Positions 1 through 10,761 of a stretch of 64,000 nucleotides of DNA are shown here, one piece after another. The stretch is from Carallia brachiata (lineage: Eukaryota > Streptophyta > Magnoliopsida > Malpighiales > Rhizophoraceae), in assembly GCA_021464245.1 (NCBI GenBank), contig JADCRB010000007.1:1984532-2048531 (forward strand), in the 5' to 3' direction. Numbering within the stretch: position 1 is the stretch's first letter; each line of letters opens with the position of its first letter. A program made the translations under genes and the position numbers. The notes below the pieces were generated by a model, which did not search any database, had not been told where the DNA came from, and saw nothing but the letters and a program-made list of their open reading frames with translations.

Positions 1-230
1 GCATCTCTTGTTCCACTGTGCCACCACCACAACCACCACTATAACCACCACTATAACCACCATTAGCACCAACACAATTTTCAGAACCCGTCACCACAAC
101 CACCACCACCAAAACCACCACCACAATCACGACTAGCACTAGCACAATTACCGGAATGCCGTCAGAATAACCCAAAATCGCAAAACCTTCGTTTTGTTTT
201 CCTTGTCCTTCCTTTCATCTCTGATCAGGT
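1..230. repeat. CCA/ACC-rich low-complexity stretch
   Basis: The plus strand is dominated by ACC and CCA triplets. Read on the minus strand it gives glycine-rich translations with occasional Cys and Tyr, split over two frames, so it could be a glycine-rich exon or simply a triplet repeat. No start, stop or splice context settles this. The window edge cuts it. Confidence 0.4.
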
Positions 231-1640
231 AAATCCTAAAAGTGCACAAGGTCAATCGTAGTAATACAGACTTGGCAAGTACTCCAGATATCAAACTCAA
301 AAGAAACGGAAAGTAATTAAGATTTGTGAAACTAATTAAATAGAAACTAAGCTATACAAAAATTAAAATCCAATTTTGAATTGGAATTGACAAATATATA
401 AATGCAATTAGATAAAGAAATTTAATTAACTAAACTAGCAATAGAAATCTAAATTGAGGTTTTTTTAAGTCGAGAGGGGACTAAGGTTTAAGATTGCACC
501 CAATAAGTGGCAAAGTACATTAATTTCGTGGATTTTGTGATTTGAACATTATTTTCACTCTCTTTTGAACAGTTAAATCATACCTAATTTACTGGCAATC
601 TTCTCTTGAACTCGCGTGAAAATAGATTAAGCTCATTAAAAATAAAGAAATAATTGAAGTTATACAAATCTCTCATCTTCCATTCTCAAAATTTGCATGT
701 TCAATTAATAATACAGTTAATGTCTCATTTCTCGATCTTAGCATAATCCAAAGACTACTTTTATGGTAATCAATCATAAAATTATCATTAAATTCAAAAT
801 AGATAAATCAAATTAATATTATCCAACAAATATGTAAATAACATCAAGAGAATAAATTAATCATCCATGAAAACTAAGTAATCTACCCCCTTAACGTAGG
901 CTACATCATTAACCCTAGTTTGTAATTTTAGTCTATCATGCTAAAAACCACAAATATAATAATGTTCAATCGATAAAAAATCCTAAAAAAGATGAGAGAT
1001 AAGAAAATTTCGTGTAGACGATAGATAGTGTGAAACCCTAGCTTCTGTTTTCATGTTCCTCACATCCTTTCCTCTTTGTGGCTTTGATTTGCTCGTTAGA
1101 ATATGTAGAAGACTCCAAAAGAACCTCCTAAGTCTCTGACCACGTTGGCTTTAAATACCCTTAAAAGGTTGTAGTTAGAATACCTAAAATTTTAAAACTG
1201 ATTAGGAAAAAGACTCTATAGATAGTTTTGACCCTCAAAGTCTAGCTCTATTTTTACCCTTTTAGAGATTGAATTAGAATTTTACTAAAACACTAAAGTT
1301 TTAGCCCTATCTCTTACCTATAATTTGGTTTAAGAATCGCTCAATTTTGATCTGTGTAGAAGAAGTTATGACTAAAAAATCAAATAGTGCGTAATGCTGG
1401 AAAATTTTTCCCAAATATGATCAAATTGACATGGACTTCCAATTAGATTCAATCTCCAACAACCTTCATACTTGTAATTTCTCAATAAGTTCATGAAATT
1501 CTCATTGATTACTTCTCTTTGCTTCTATTTGTTCGACAAAACGTAAAATAACAAATCGAAGTAGAATCTGTCGATAAACACAATATTTATATAAATAAAT
1601 ATCAAATTAAAGATAAATTACACGCAATACTTATACAAAT
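231..1640. other. AT-rich non-coding stretch
   Basis: No open frame of useful length and no recognisable repeat boundary. I see nothing here beyond AT-rich sequence. Confidence 0.5.
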
Positions 1641-1650
1641 ATTGAACCTA

Positions 1651-1838
1651 TCAATCTCCTTGTTTGTTCTCACCATCACTGAGATCAAAACCCCAATGAT
1701 CTCTAATGACCCACAGGGCATGATCCTCTTCAAGATATTCGGATTCACGAACATTAGCTACGTAATCATCTTTGTATCCTCCGTCTCTATTTCTTCCACC
1801 ATCTCTGTTGTAACTACAAAGAAGGATAATCTTGATCA
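1651..1838 (-). CDS. possible terminal exon of an unrecognised gene
   Basis: On the minus strand a polypyrimidine tract ending in TTGTAG (about 1,839-1,860) could be an acceptor. It is followed by about 60 codons to a TGA. The peptide opens with a short Arg-Asp-Gly-Gly repeat (NRDGGRNRDGGYKDDY) and then becomes acidic and aromatic (EEDHALWVIRDHWGFDLSD). This looks more like protein than the surrounding AT-rich sequence. I do not recognise the family. The upstream exon is not identified, and the Gly-rich stretch at 1-230 may or may not belong to the same gene. It could be a relic. Confidence 0.25.
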
Positions 1839-1839
1839 A

Positions 1840-3039
1840 AAAAAAAAAAAAAGATCAGTTGAATTGAACTCCCTTAACTATCTCCTACATCGTCGTTGTT
1901 TTCTTTTTCTCATACATACACACAAACACATGTATAGTTGGCCACAAATCACTCACTTCTTCAACTGCAAAAAAATGTTTAATTTTAATTTCACACAAAA
2001 AAGCTAAATTAAAAAAAAAATTACAAAAACGTAATTGCAAACAAAGTCAAAAACAAAGAAGCAATGAGATGGAAGTAGACAATCCAAATGAAATTTTGAA
2101 ATTGAGAGGGAAAATAACCTGTTCAAGACGGCAGTCATCATCGAGAAATTCTTGCAAACCACTATATAAGAAGTCACAAACTAGAGCCTCTTCACCTTCC
2201 CGAACTTCTCACCTATGCCTTCTCTCTACTGCCTTTTCTCCTATCTTGCCACCAACACCAACACCTGATGATGAAGATTTAAATGACTGCCACACATGGG
2301 TTAGCCATGACAACGGTGGAGATGGTCTAGCTTTGTCAATGAGAAGAAGCTTGAAGTGGGCAACATTGCCAGTAGTCGCTAGAGGAATGTGAGTTTATTA
2401 TTTTTGTTTTTGTTTTTCTTGTTTGTCTTTTTTTATTTTTCTTTTTTTTTTTTTGTAAAAATCGCTCTTTTTTCTAAGAAAAATCTAAGAATTGTCAAAA
2501 TTAAAAACAAATTTTGATTATAAACTTTAAAAAATTTTAAAAATTAAAATTTCAAATTTTAAAAAACATAAAATTAGTACGATAAGAGAGATACAGAGAG
2601 TAGGTAAAGAGAAAGAGATAATTCCAGAAAATACAATAAGATGATAGAGGAGAGAGAAACTTCATTTTGGGGTGTGGTAAAAAGTTAATAACCTAAACGT
2701 GGACACTGACACATCAGTGCCTTTTGTCTTATCTGTCAACTTTTTTAATAGATGTGAGTCACCTGGCCACGTCAGCGCCTAATTGTATAGCCACGTCAAC
2801 ATTTAACGGATCAATTGATAGAAAGACCCGTTTTCTGACTTTTTATAACGATTATGTACTAATTTCATTGATTTTGCATATAGAAACCCAAAATTGAACT
2901 AAATAAACATTAGTGTATCAAAAATAAACTCATCCCACGCACATATAGTATTGAGGGCACTTCTGTCCTTTTCCTTCCACTCTCAAAAATAAACTTGGGT
3001 TCATTTTTGTGTGGAGAGAGCCACAAAATTATGAGACCA
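1840..3039. other. non-coding stretch with homopolymer runs
   Basis: Contains A- and T-runs and one unremarkable frame at 2,069-2,392 with no family resemblance. No gene is supported. Confidence 0.4.
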
Positions 3040-3448
3040 TCAGACGATATTGGTGTATGCCGAGAAAGCCGTTACTTGGATTGAGAGAGGCCGATAAAGA
3101 GATTGAGTTATCTCTTATGTACACTTTTAATAAATCTGTCTCACAATAATATTAATAATTTTACACGTTATAAGTTATAAAGAAGATGGTGTAAAAATTT
3201 ATGTAACTTACAATTAAAATTAATAAGTAACAGATTTTTAAACGAAATGTACAACACCTAATTTGATTTTCACTCAATTCATCCTCATTCAGTTTATGTA
3301 TGATTTTCCAGTTGGGCATTACATACAAAATCAAAATTGGCAAATGGTAAATTGAACAGTCCATGAGAACCGGCATCTGTCATTTTCTTACATGCTCGAA
3401 AAGGGAACGGCAGTAACCGGCTTTTGGAAATCAAATTGGAATAATCAG
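3040..3448. repeat. duplicated segment, copy 1 (interrupted by LTR element)
   Basis: From CATCAGAC at about 3,040 to the LTR element at 3,449 the sequence aligns by eye with 14,525-14,921. Shared blocks include GCTCGAAAAGGGAACGGCAG, AAATTGAACAGTCCA and ACATACAAAATCAAAA against ACCTACAAAATCAAAA. The match resumes beyond the retrotransposon for about 25 bases (13,253 on). This is therefore the copy into which the LTR element inserted. Confidence 0.8.
3444..3448. other. target-site duplication ATCAG (left)
   Basis: ATCAG directly precedes the TG of the left LTR and is repeated directly after the CA of the right LTR at 13,253-13,257. Five base pairs is the usual target duplication of Ty3/gypsy integrases. 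Confidence 0.9.
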
Positions 3449-4241
3449 TGTAACGGGTAAATTTTGAGTTTAAAATAATTAAACTCGAAAATACAAAAAT
3501 AAATTACAAATAAAAATTTAAAATAAAAGAAAATTTATGTGGGGTCGATCTCCGTAGATCCCCCGATTAGTGTTCCGTTTTTGACTCCGTCAAGGGCTAC
3601 ACGAGCTTGATCTTGACAGAAATAATTTCCACAGCTTTTTCTTGAACTGGGTAGACTGAAACTGGATCTGATTTGGACGTTTTGACTACGGTTAAAAACC
3701 GCAGAGACCTGATCTGAGCCGATCTGGCTTAATTTCACCGAGGGTCGAAGGGACTTGTTCTCGGATGAGCTGCCTGGATTTTGCTGAGGGCCGTATGAGA
3801 CTTAATCCCAGCCGGATTTGTAGTAATTTGATATTTTTAGATCTATATTCTCATAAATTCAGATCTAGAGCGATCCGAGAATATAAACCTAAAAATAATT
3901 TTAGAAATGGAAACAGCAAATTTTTTGGGGCTTACCCCTGAAATATCTCTAAAAAAGGAGTTAGGAGAGTATACTGCAAAGTAAAAGCACGTAGGAAAAG
4001 TAGAAATTTTCTTGAGAGATTTTTAAAATTTTCTTTTTCTCTCAAATTCTCTAAATTTTTCTGTTTACAGATTTGCTGAATGATGGATAAAACTGAGGTG
4101 GGAAGGCCTATTTATAGGCCCTCCAAAGGAACTGTGCCACCAACCATTTGGTTGGTCGCAATGGGTTGGCAGCTGCCAACCTTGATTTCAAGGTTGGAGG
4201 CTGCCAACCATTATTGAATTTTTTTTTTTTTTGCGTTTACA
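3449..4241 (-). repeat. 3' LTR of the Tat element
   Basis: 793 bp, starting TGTAACGGGTAAA and ending GCGTTTACA. It is the 3' LTR because gag-pol runs on the minus strand. It pairs with 12,464-13,252. On the minus strand a TATAAATA box (plus 4,109-4,116) lies in the promoter-like part. Confidence 0.95.
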
Positions 4242-4256
4242 AATGCCCCTACTTTA
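4242..4256 (-). other. candidate polypurine tract
   Basis: Immediately upstream (in element orientation) of the 3' LTR the minus strand reads AAAGTAGGGGCATT followed by TGTAAACGC. A purine-rich run abutting the LTR is what second-strand priming needs. Confidence 0.65.
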
Positions 4257-4276
4257 AGGTTCGGTAAGGAAGAACT

Positions 4277-4951
4277 TTACAGACGTGATCCGCACCGAGT
4301 CTTGATGAACATTGAACGTTGAAGTCTTCTAACTCTGACTATGTCTGCTGTTATTGGATCGCAATAGGAACCCGATACGATCTTGAGAAAGTTAGCAGCC
4401 CAGCCAATATAAAAATTGACATTCTGACTCCAAGTGCGTTCGATCTTCCATAGCTCGCAAAGGCTGGCAAAGGTTCTTTGAAGTTCCAAAACTCTGGTGA
4501 GGATGATCCGGTAGGCAAAGAACATGAACCTCCCCAAGAGGAAGGCCCAGCACTTTGGAACTTCAAAACCGGCACACAGAGAGACTGACTGTAGTGATGA
4601 TTCCCAAGTTTGCTTCGACGTAAGGAGAGTAGTTGGAACTTCCCTGTACGTCGCCGCATCCAAAGGAAGATTATGATGATTGCAGCGTCTCATCCCTCTG
4701 TGGTAGATGTGAACTAATGAGAGTAGTTGGAACTCCATGACACCGATGGCGTTGGAGACCGCGTTTCGAGGGCTTTTAGGGACCCCTCGAGGAAGACTAC
4801 TCTTTTTTTTCTTAGCTCGTGCTCCTCCAACTTCTTGATCAAAGAACTTCTTAGGACAAGTGCAGAGACTAGCCATTTTTTCTTTTGAGAAGAAGAAGAA
4901 CTGAGGTGTGAGTATTATAACTCGGATATGCAGGATATATATACATAGCAT
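4277..4951 (-). CDS. extra ORF between integrase and 3' LTR
   Basis: An uninterrupted frame of 224 codons from its first ATG, in the same orientation as gag-pol, within the 2-kb 3' region. A likelier start is the internal Met at about residue 26 (MASLCTCPKKFFDQEVGG). A Lys-rich patch follows (ARAKKKKSSLPRG), then a Cys/Trp-containing C-terminal half. I recognise no domain. Some Tat-group elements carry additional ORFs in this region whose functions are unknown, and this may be one. It stayed open although pol is full of stops, which may be chance. A GAGAGTAGTTGGAACT segment occurs twice in it (about 4,624 and 4,718). Confidence 0.35.
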   Translation of the reverse strand: MLCIYILHIRVIILTPQFFFFSKEKMASLCTCPKKFFDQEVGGARAKKKKSSLPRGVPKSPRNAVSNAIGVMEFQLLSLVHIYHRGMRRCNHHNLPLDAATYREVPTTLLTSKQTWESSLQSVSLCAGFEVPKCWAFLLGRFMFFAYRIILTRVLELQRTFASLCELWKIERTWSQNVNFYIGWAANFLKIVSGSYCDPITADIVRVRRLQRSMFIKTRCGSRL

Positions 4952-5067
4952 AAAGAGATTTTTTTTTTTTGAAAAGTCAAAAAGGAGGTACGCAGAATCG
5001 AATAGGGTCCTCCACGTCCCTTTCCCCCATAAGAGACAAAAGAGTTTGCGGCTGATGCGGTTTGCGA

Positions 5068-5133
5068 AAGTCGTTACCGTATGCTGCAGAAGTCATTGCC
5101 ACGTGCTGCAGAAGTCGTTACCGTGTGCTGCCA
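5068..5133. repeat. 22-bp tandem repeat, three units
   Basis: Three adjacent units of the form AAGTCGTTACCGTATGCTGC+AG (22 bp), with a fourth partial unit to about 5,147. It lies in the non-pol 3' region of the Tat element. Confidence 0.8.
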
Positions 5134-5985
5134 AAGTCGTTGCACCTTATCTTGTCGGCCGTCCTAACGGGGCCTGAGGCGCAGTTCCAAGTCAAGCTCG
5201 ACCTCATCTGGTGGGCCGATGATGTTGACGTCGTTTTTCGGCTGGTTGATGCTATCAGAATATTCTAGAAAGAGAGGCAAAGTTTCGTCGGAATGACTCC
5301 TTTCTGCTAGAAAAAGTCCTCCTAAACTTAAGTACCTAGGAGGGATGAACCTTTGACTGACTCAATAAGACCATCAGGACCAGTACGCATGCTCCCAAAG
5401 GCTACTGCTTTGATCGTTATAGCCTGAAGAGACCATTGCAGTGGTAGAACTCGGACCTGCTTCATTTGAGGGCGAAGTTGTACCGATGGGATCTACCATC
5501 GGAACGGCAAACTGTTCTTTGGAAAAAGCAGCTCTCAGTCCTGCTTTCTTCCTCCTTCTCCGATTTTAGAACCAATAAAACACATTTTTTCCTTTGATTG
5601 CCCCGAGCGGACGCAATCGTGAGACAAGTTGGTAAATCTGAGATGCATTAGGCATAATACCTCCATTGTTGTGGAAGACTTCCTCCAAAATTTGCAGTTG
5701 TGCCATGGTTGGTTGCCACCTTGTGCGGGGTGACCTTTCTTCTCCATTATTTTGAGGTTCTGCAACTGGTTCCATGTTTCTTGTGGCAGAGGAGCAAAGG
5801 TCTGGTGTGTGGTGAAGATCGGTTGAGACTGATGTCAGGTTTCAGACTCAAACCTTCCGTCACTTTTATATTTTTGGGCCGTTCACAGTTTATGCTCATG
5901 GGGGCCAGGAGTTGGATTGGATCTTGAACTTGGGTTCTGGACTATGTCTGAAACTTGGAATTTTTGAGTTTTGGGTTTTGGATTG

Positions 5986-6105
5986 AATTTGGGTCGAGTG
6001 TTTGGGCTTCTAGACTTGGATTTTTGGATTTGGGTCGAGTGTTTAGGTTTTAGATTTGGACTTTTGGATTTGGGTTGAGTGTTTGGGTTTTGAGTCTGGA
6101 CTTAG
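5986..6105. repeat. about 40-bp tandem repeat, three degenerate units
   Basis: The block ATTTGGGTCGAGTGTTTGGG recurs at about 5,987, 6,028 and 6,068 (40-41 bp apart) in a G/T-rich tract that runs to about 6,200. It sits downstream of integrase in element orientation. T-rich homopolymers follow up to 6,290. Confidence 0.75.
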
Positions 6106-6291
6106 TTTTCAGGCTTTTGAGTTGAGCTTTAAGTTTTCTGAATTGGGCTCAAGTGTTTGGGCTTGGATTTTCGAGTTTGGATTTTCGCTTGGACTTTCAG
6201 ATCGGAACTTCCGAACCTTTTTTTTTTCTTGTTTTTTGATTTTTTTGATTTTTTTTTTGATTTTTTTTCTTTTTTTTCTTTTTGAACATAT

Positions 6292-7610
6292 TTACACATA
6301 ATACTGTTTCAGAAATTTACCATTGATTGAGCCGATTCGGACACCTTCTTGGTCTGACAGTACGTAAGCGTTGTGAGCATAGGCCTCCTGCACTAAGTAT
6401 GGTCCGTCCCATTTGGAAGTAAGCTTGTCACCAGGCCGATGCTTCATGTTGATGGGCCGTTGTACTGCAAGAACAAGGTCTCCAACTTGAAAAGATCGAA
6501 GGCGGACCCTGCGGTTGAACGTGTTGGTGAGCCGGGCTTGGTAGCACTCAAGTTGCTGTTGTGCTTCGAGCCTCATTTCATCGAGGGCTTCTAACTCATC
6601 CAGACGTAGGCGAGCATTCTTCTCCTGTGTGAATCCTTCCAGAACAGCCATGCGCAGAGATGGAATCTGTGTTTCCAACGGCAGTATTGCTTCGACACCG
6701 TAGACAAGTGAGTATGGCGTCGCCCGTGTTGGAGTCCGGTAAGTTGTACGATACGCCCATAATGCCTCCAGAATTCTGTCATGCCAATCTCTTTTGGATT
6801 TAGAGACTACCTTCCGCAATAGGTTGCATAAGGTCTTGTTGAATGCTTCAGCCAAGCCATTTGCTGGGACATTGTACATGGATGACTTGTACTGCTTGAA
6901 CTTGAATTTCTCGCAGAGCTTGTCAAATCAAGCTGTTGTAGAACTGCTTGTCATTATCAGTGACGATGAATCAAGGGACTCCATAGCGATAGATCAGCTG
7001 AATCCGGATGAAATTGGCAACATGCTCCTTCTTTACCTCTCTAAGTGGAATAGTTTCAGCACATTTTGAGAAGTAGTCTGTTGCTGCGAGAATGTACAGG
7101 TGACCCAGGGATGACTTTGGCAAGGGCCCCACTAAGTCGAGACCCCAAACTTCAAAGAGCCAGGATGAGACAGTTGGATGCAGTGGCATGAAATTGACAA
7201 GCTTGACAAGTTTTAGCAAACTCAATTGAATCACGTACCATAGTTGGCTAGTAGTATCTCATCCTTCTGAGCTGAAAGTGCAACTTAGGCCCTGATTGAT
7301 GTCCGCCACAAACACCAGAATGTGTTTCAGTGAGAGCCTGTTTTGCCTCTTCATTGCCTAGGCAACGAAGTAAAACTCCATCAAAAGACTTTCGATACAG
7401 AGCATCCTTGAGATATATGAAGCGGTGAGCTCGTCGTTGAATTTCTGTCTTATGACGACGATCTTCGGGCAGCTTTCCGTGCTGTAGGTAGTCAATGATT
7501 GGTTGACGCCAATCCTCATCCTCCGCGAGACGTACAGATACAGCGTTGGCTGCTGTAATTTCTTCATCATCCTTCTCTGTACCACTATCCATTTCTGACA
7601 TATGGCAACA
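6292..7610 (-). pseudogene. integrase domain of the Tat element (broken)
   Basis: The integrase inserts the retroelement cDNA into chromosomes. The HHCC zinc-binding segment is near 7,190-7,320 (HSGVCGGHQS, then TCQACQFH). The catalytic core follows with Asp in WGLDLVGPLP (about 7,140), Asp in TDNDKQF (about 6,955) and Glu in NGLAEAFNK (about 6,850). A C-terminal module with KWDGPYLVQE closes it. All three catalytic acidic residues are therefore still encoded. The frame is broken by a TGG-to-TAG stop after MRYY (about 7,250), a frameshift near 7,190, a stop in place of Arg after YRYGVP (about 6,970) and a stop plus frame change near 6,925. The last 195 codons (6,292-6,879) are open. Confidence 0.9.
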
Positions 7611-7629
7611 ACTGTAGCCTGAATTTCTG

Positions 7630-8060
7630 ACTTTGCAAGAGAAGTGGCCAGGTTAGCCAACGCGTCTGCCTGAGTGTTTTCTCGTCGAATCACATGCTCC
7701 AAGGTGATGCTTTCAAATTCATCCATTTGCTGTCGATCACGTTGATGGTAAGGCGCAAGGTCCTCTTTCTTCACGTCATACAACCCTGTAAGTTGGTTGA
7801 TGACGAGTTGGGAATCTCCATGGACTTCTATAGTTGGAATCTTCATATCGACAGCCATTTGAAGACCAATGATCAAAGCCTAGTATTCGGCAACATTATT
7901 TGAACATAACTCACCGAGTATGATAGCATATGGTAGTATTTATCGTTGAGGAGTGACAAACACTATACCGGCACCAGCACCATCATGCCTTGCTGCACCG
8001 TTAAAGAACATTGTCCATGGTGGTAGTGTCTCAATGTAAAAGACCTCTTCATCTAGAAGA
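7630..8060 (-). pseudogene. second (plant/archaeal-type) RNase H of the Tat element
   Basis: Between the gypsy RNase H and integrase lies a second RNase H module, the hallmark of the Tat group. Visible motifs are FFNGAARHDGAGAGIVF (the usual Asp of the FDGA motif is Asn here), NNVAEY with the catalytic Glu, and VHGDSQLVINQ with the catalytic Asp. A late motif RRENTQADALANLA is also present. Two stop codons interrupt it: one after VTPQR near 7,936 and one (CAG to TAG) after NNVAEY near 7,880. The module is therefore inactive by at least three changes. Confidence 0.85.
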
Positions 8061-9218
8061 TCATCTGTGAACTCCCAATCGGACGGGATAGGGTGATCTG
8101 CAAGGAAGTCTGCTAGATCTTGTCCTTTGACTGCTTTTTGAGGCACGTAGACAATGTCGTAGCTTTGTAGGATTACTGCCCACTTGGCAAGTCGTCCTGA
8201 CAATAATGGTCTAGATAAGATATATTTGACAGGATCAGCTCTGGCAATGAGACGTACCGTGTGAGCTTGCATATAGTGCCTCAGCTTGTCAATGACAAAG
8301 AACAGTGCTAGACATGTCTTTTCAATGGGCGAATAACTCAGTTCCGGACCGTTTAGTGTTCTGCTCAAGTAGTATAGAGCAACCTCTTTTCCCTGCTCGT
8401 TTTCCTGTGCAAGCAAGGCTCCCAAAGATCTTTCCTGTGCTGCAATGTAGATAATCAACGACTTTCCTTGAAGTGGAGCTCCCAAGACTGGTGGATTGGA
8501 AAGGTACTTCTTTATGCTCTCAAAGGCTTTGCTGCAAGCTTTATAGCAGTATATACCTTTTGGGGTGCGGAATGCTGTCAACTCCTCGTCTTCTGGTGCC
8601 ATTCTGATTTGGTTATAGCCTGAAGAACCATCCATGAAGGACAATGCTTCGTGACCCGTTGTTACATCGACTGTGATCTCCGTTATGGGTAATGGAAAGT
8701 CATCTTTCGGATAGGCCCTGTTGAGATCTCGAAAATCAACACATACCCTCAACTGTCCATTCTTCTTTCTTACCGGGACTGTTGGCAATCCACGTTGGGT
8801 AGGTGACCTCTCGGATGAAGCCATTGATCAGCTTGTTACCTCCTCCTCGATTTGTGGAATGAGTTCCGGGCGGAACCGTCGTTGTGGCTGCTTGACAGAA
8901 CGAACACCCTTCTTTACTGCTAGACGATGCACCGCAATTTTTGGGTCAAGTCCAGGCATTTCTTTGTAACTCCATGCGAACACGTCCCTGTATTGACTTA
9001 ATACCTGAACATATTCTTGCTTCTTCTGCAGTAAGTAAAGCACTTACAAATGTAGGTCGAGGATCTTCCGGAGAGCCAAGATTGACCTCCTTGAGTTCAT
9101 CAACAGTTGCTTGGCCACCATCTTCAAGTTCCGGGGGAGCCTTCCACTTCACCGTCTGATGAGTCGGACTCAGCCTCCTCGCTAATTGTGACATGAAATG
9201 TAGAACCTCTGACTTCAC
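8060..9218 (-). pseudogene. reverse transcriptase and gypsy RNase H, palm deleted
   Basis: Visible in order: the pre-RT segment (9,218 to 8,830, with DVFAWSYKEMPGLDP), fingers (VPVRKKNGQLRVCVDFRDLN, then SFMDGSSGYNQI), and then an abrupt jump from GIYCYK straight into ACSKAFESIKKYL at plus 8,538-8,545. The YxDD active-site loop, most of the palm and the thumb are missing, and the frame continues across the join. The RNase H that follows is nearly complete (YLSRTLNG, ALFFVIDKLRHYM, LADFLADHP). A frameshift near 9,030 splits the pre-RT region. A pair of shifts (about 8,826 and 8,770) scrambles some 18 residues and then restores the frame. Confidence 0.9.
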
Positions 9219-9761
9219 CTTCTTTGTTTGACTGGATAAGCCTGTCTTGTTTGGTGGTGGTGTGATGCACGTGCATCAGCTGCTCGGCTTCGGCTCTTTA
9301 GCGTGATCCGCACAGGTGACTTCTCCTGATAGCCTAAGCCAGGTCGGGACTGTGATGTTTGAGAAGCGGCGCCATGTGTGGACGGCAGCGTACCCATTGT
9401 GCTCGGGTTTGAGAAGTCATAGCCTTTGCCAAAAGCTTGTATGCATTAGGATCAAATCCTTCATGTGTTTTCTTTTCTGGAAGTGAGCCGCCTTCGACTG
9501 CCCCTGTGTGGTTTGACGAAGCCTTTTAATGGTTTTGAGACAAAACCGGCTCAATCTTTGGTATCGGCAGAGTGTAAGTCCCTTCAGGTTGTGCAGCTCT
9601 TTGTTGGGTTGGCTATGTCCTTGCTCCTGTTTAGATCAATACAATAAGAGAAAGGGGGTTGACCTTCTGAGCGTCGTGACTTCGGCACATAGCGTAGGAC
9701 TGGAGTGGAGCTTGAAGATGCAACATCCTTCGGACGAAGTTCAGCAGGCTGTGGCAGCTTT
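9219..9761 (-). other. protease-RT spacer of the Tat element
   Basis: Short discordant frames without recognisable domains. In related elements this is a variable linker in pol. It carries frame changes here. Confidence 0.5.
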
Positions 9762-10260
9762 TCATTTGTTGGACATTGGTTGGGCATTGGCAGGTTCTTC
9801 AACAGCTTTTCCCTTTTTGTGGATGCCCCCAGTCCAAGTAGCTTTTGATGGAATGATCTCCGGATTGTCTGTGTCGGTGTAGAAGACTGCATCCGCCAAA
9901 TGTGATTCAGCATCATCGAACGGCTTTAAGTCAGCATTGACCTTTTGAACGCCACCATTGTAGTACTTGAAGCACTGATGCAGGCTTGAGAGCACAACTC
10001 CATTTCCATGAATCCACGGTCGTCCTAGCAACATCTTATATGTGGTACGTGCATCAATCACATGAAATAGAGTGCTAGAAGTGAGATTACCGATAGTTAG
10101 CTCCAAGCGAATCATCCCAATTGCTTTCTGTCCTCCTTGATTAAAGCCATGAATCATCAAGCGGCTGTCTGATAATTCATCAATGCCGATGCCGAGCTCC
10201 TTTATGGTGGATTTTGGGATAATATTGACTGCTGACCATCGTCGATCAGAATACGTCGGA
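9762..10260 (-). pseudogene. retropepsin-type protease of the Tat element (frameshifted)
   Basis: An aspartyl protease that would cut the Gag-Pol polyprotein. The catalytic triplet region reads IDDG (about 10,240), followed by a stretch ending in DELSDSRLMIHGFNQGG. The flap and the second-half motif LLGRPWIHG (about 10,010) are present. Immediately after the IDDG codons one base appears to be missing (plus about 10,234-10,236), so the active-site turn and the rest of the domain lie in different frames. From 10,160 to 9,762 the frame is open. Confidence 0.8.
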
Positions 10261-10761
10261 CCTTCTGTTCTCTCACATAGCCTGATACATACAGCGGCCG
10301 ATTGTGGGGTTTGGACCCCAGCAGGAGATCCTCATCTGAAAATGAGATAGCAGAGTAACATCCGACGTGATTTTGGTCCGCCGTCTGTTGCTCCGCGAGT
10401 TAGAATACTATGAGAGGTTCAGCTGAGGTCTGGAGAGTATTGCTGACTTGATTTTGCCACACTTCTGTTGATTGCAAAGTAAACAGCTGAGGGTTAGCGA
10501 GAAGGGTTTGGAGAGCTTCATATACCTTCTCCGTTGTCGACTTTTTGTTGTCGAGCGGCTCCTCCTTACGGTGTGTCACCTCTTCTGATGGTTTTGAAGT
10601 GATGGTGGTCTGGTTTGCAGAGTTATGCCTTCCTGGTCCAGAATGATTTTATTCTGGCTTTGAGCTTCATGATTAGCTCCTTCAGGACGAAACACTTCTC
10701 GGTTGGATGACTTACTATCCGGTGATATTTGCAGAATCTCGGATCGCTGACTCGATCCTTT

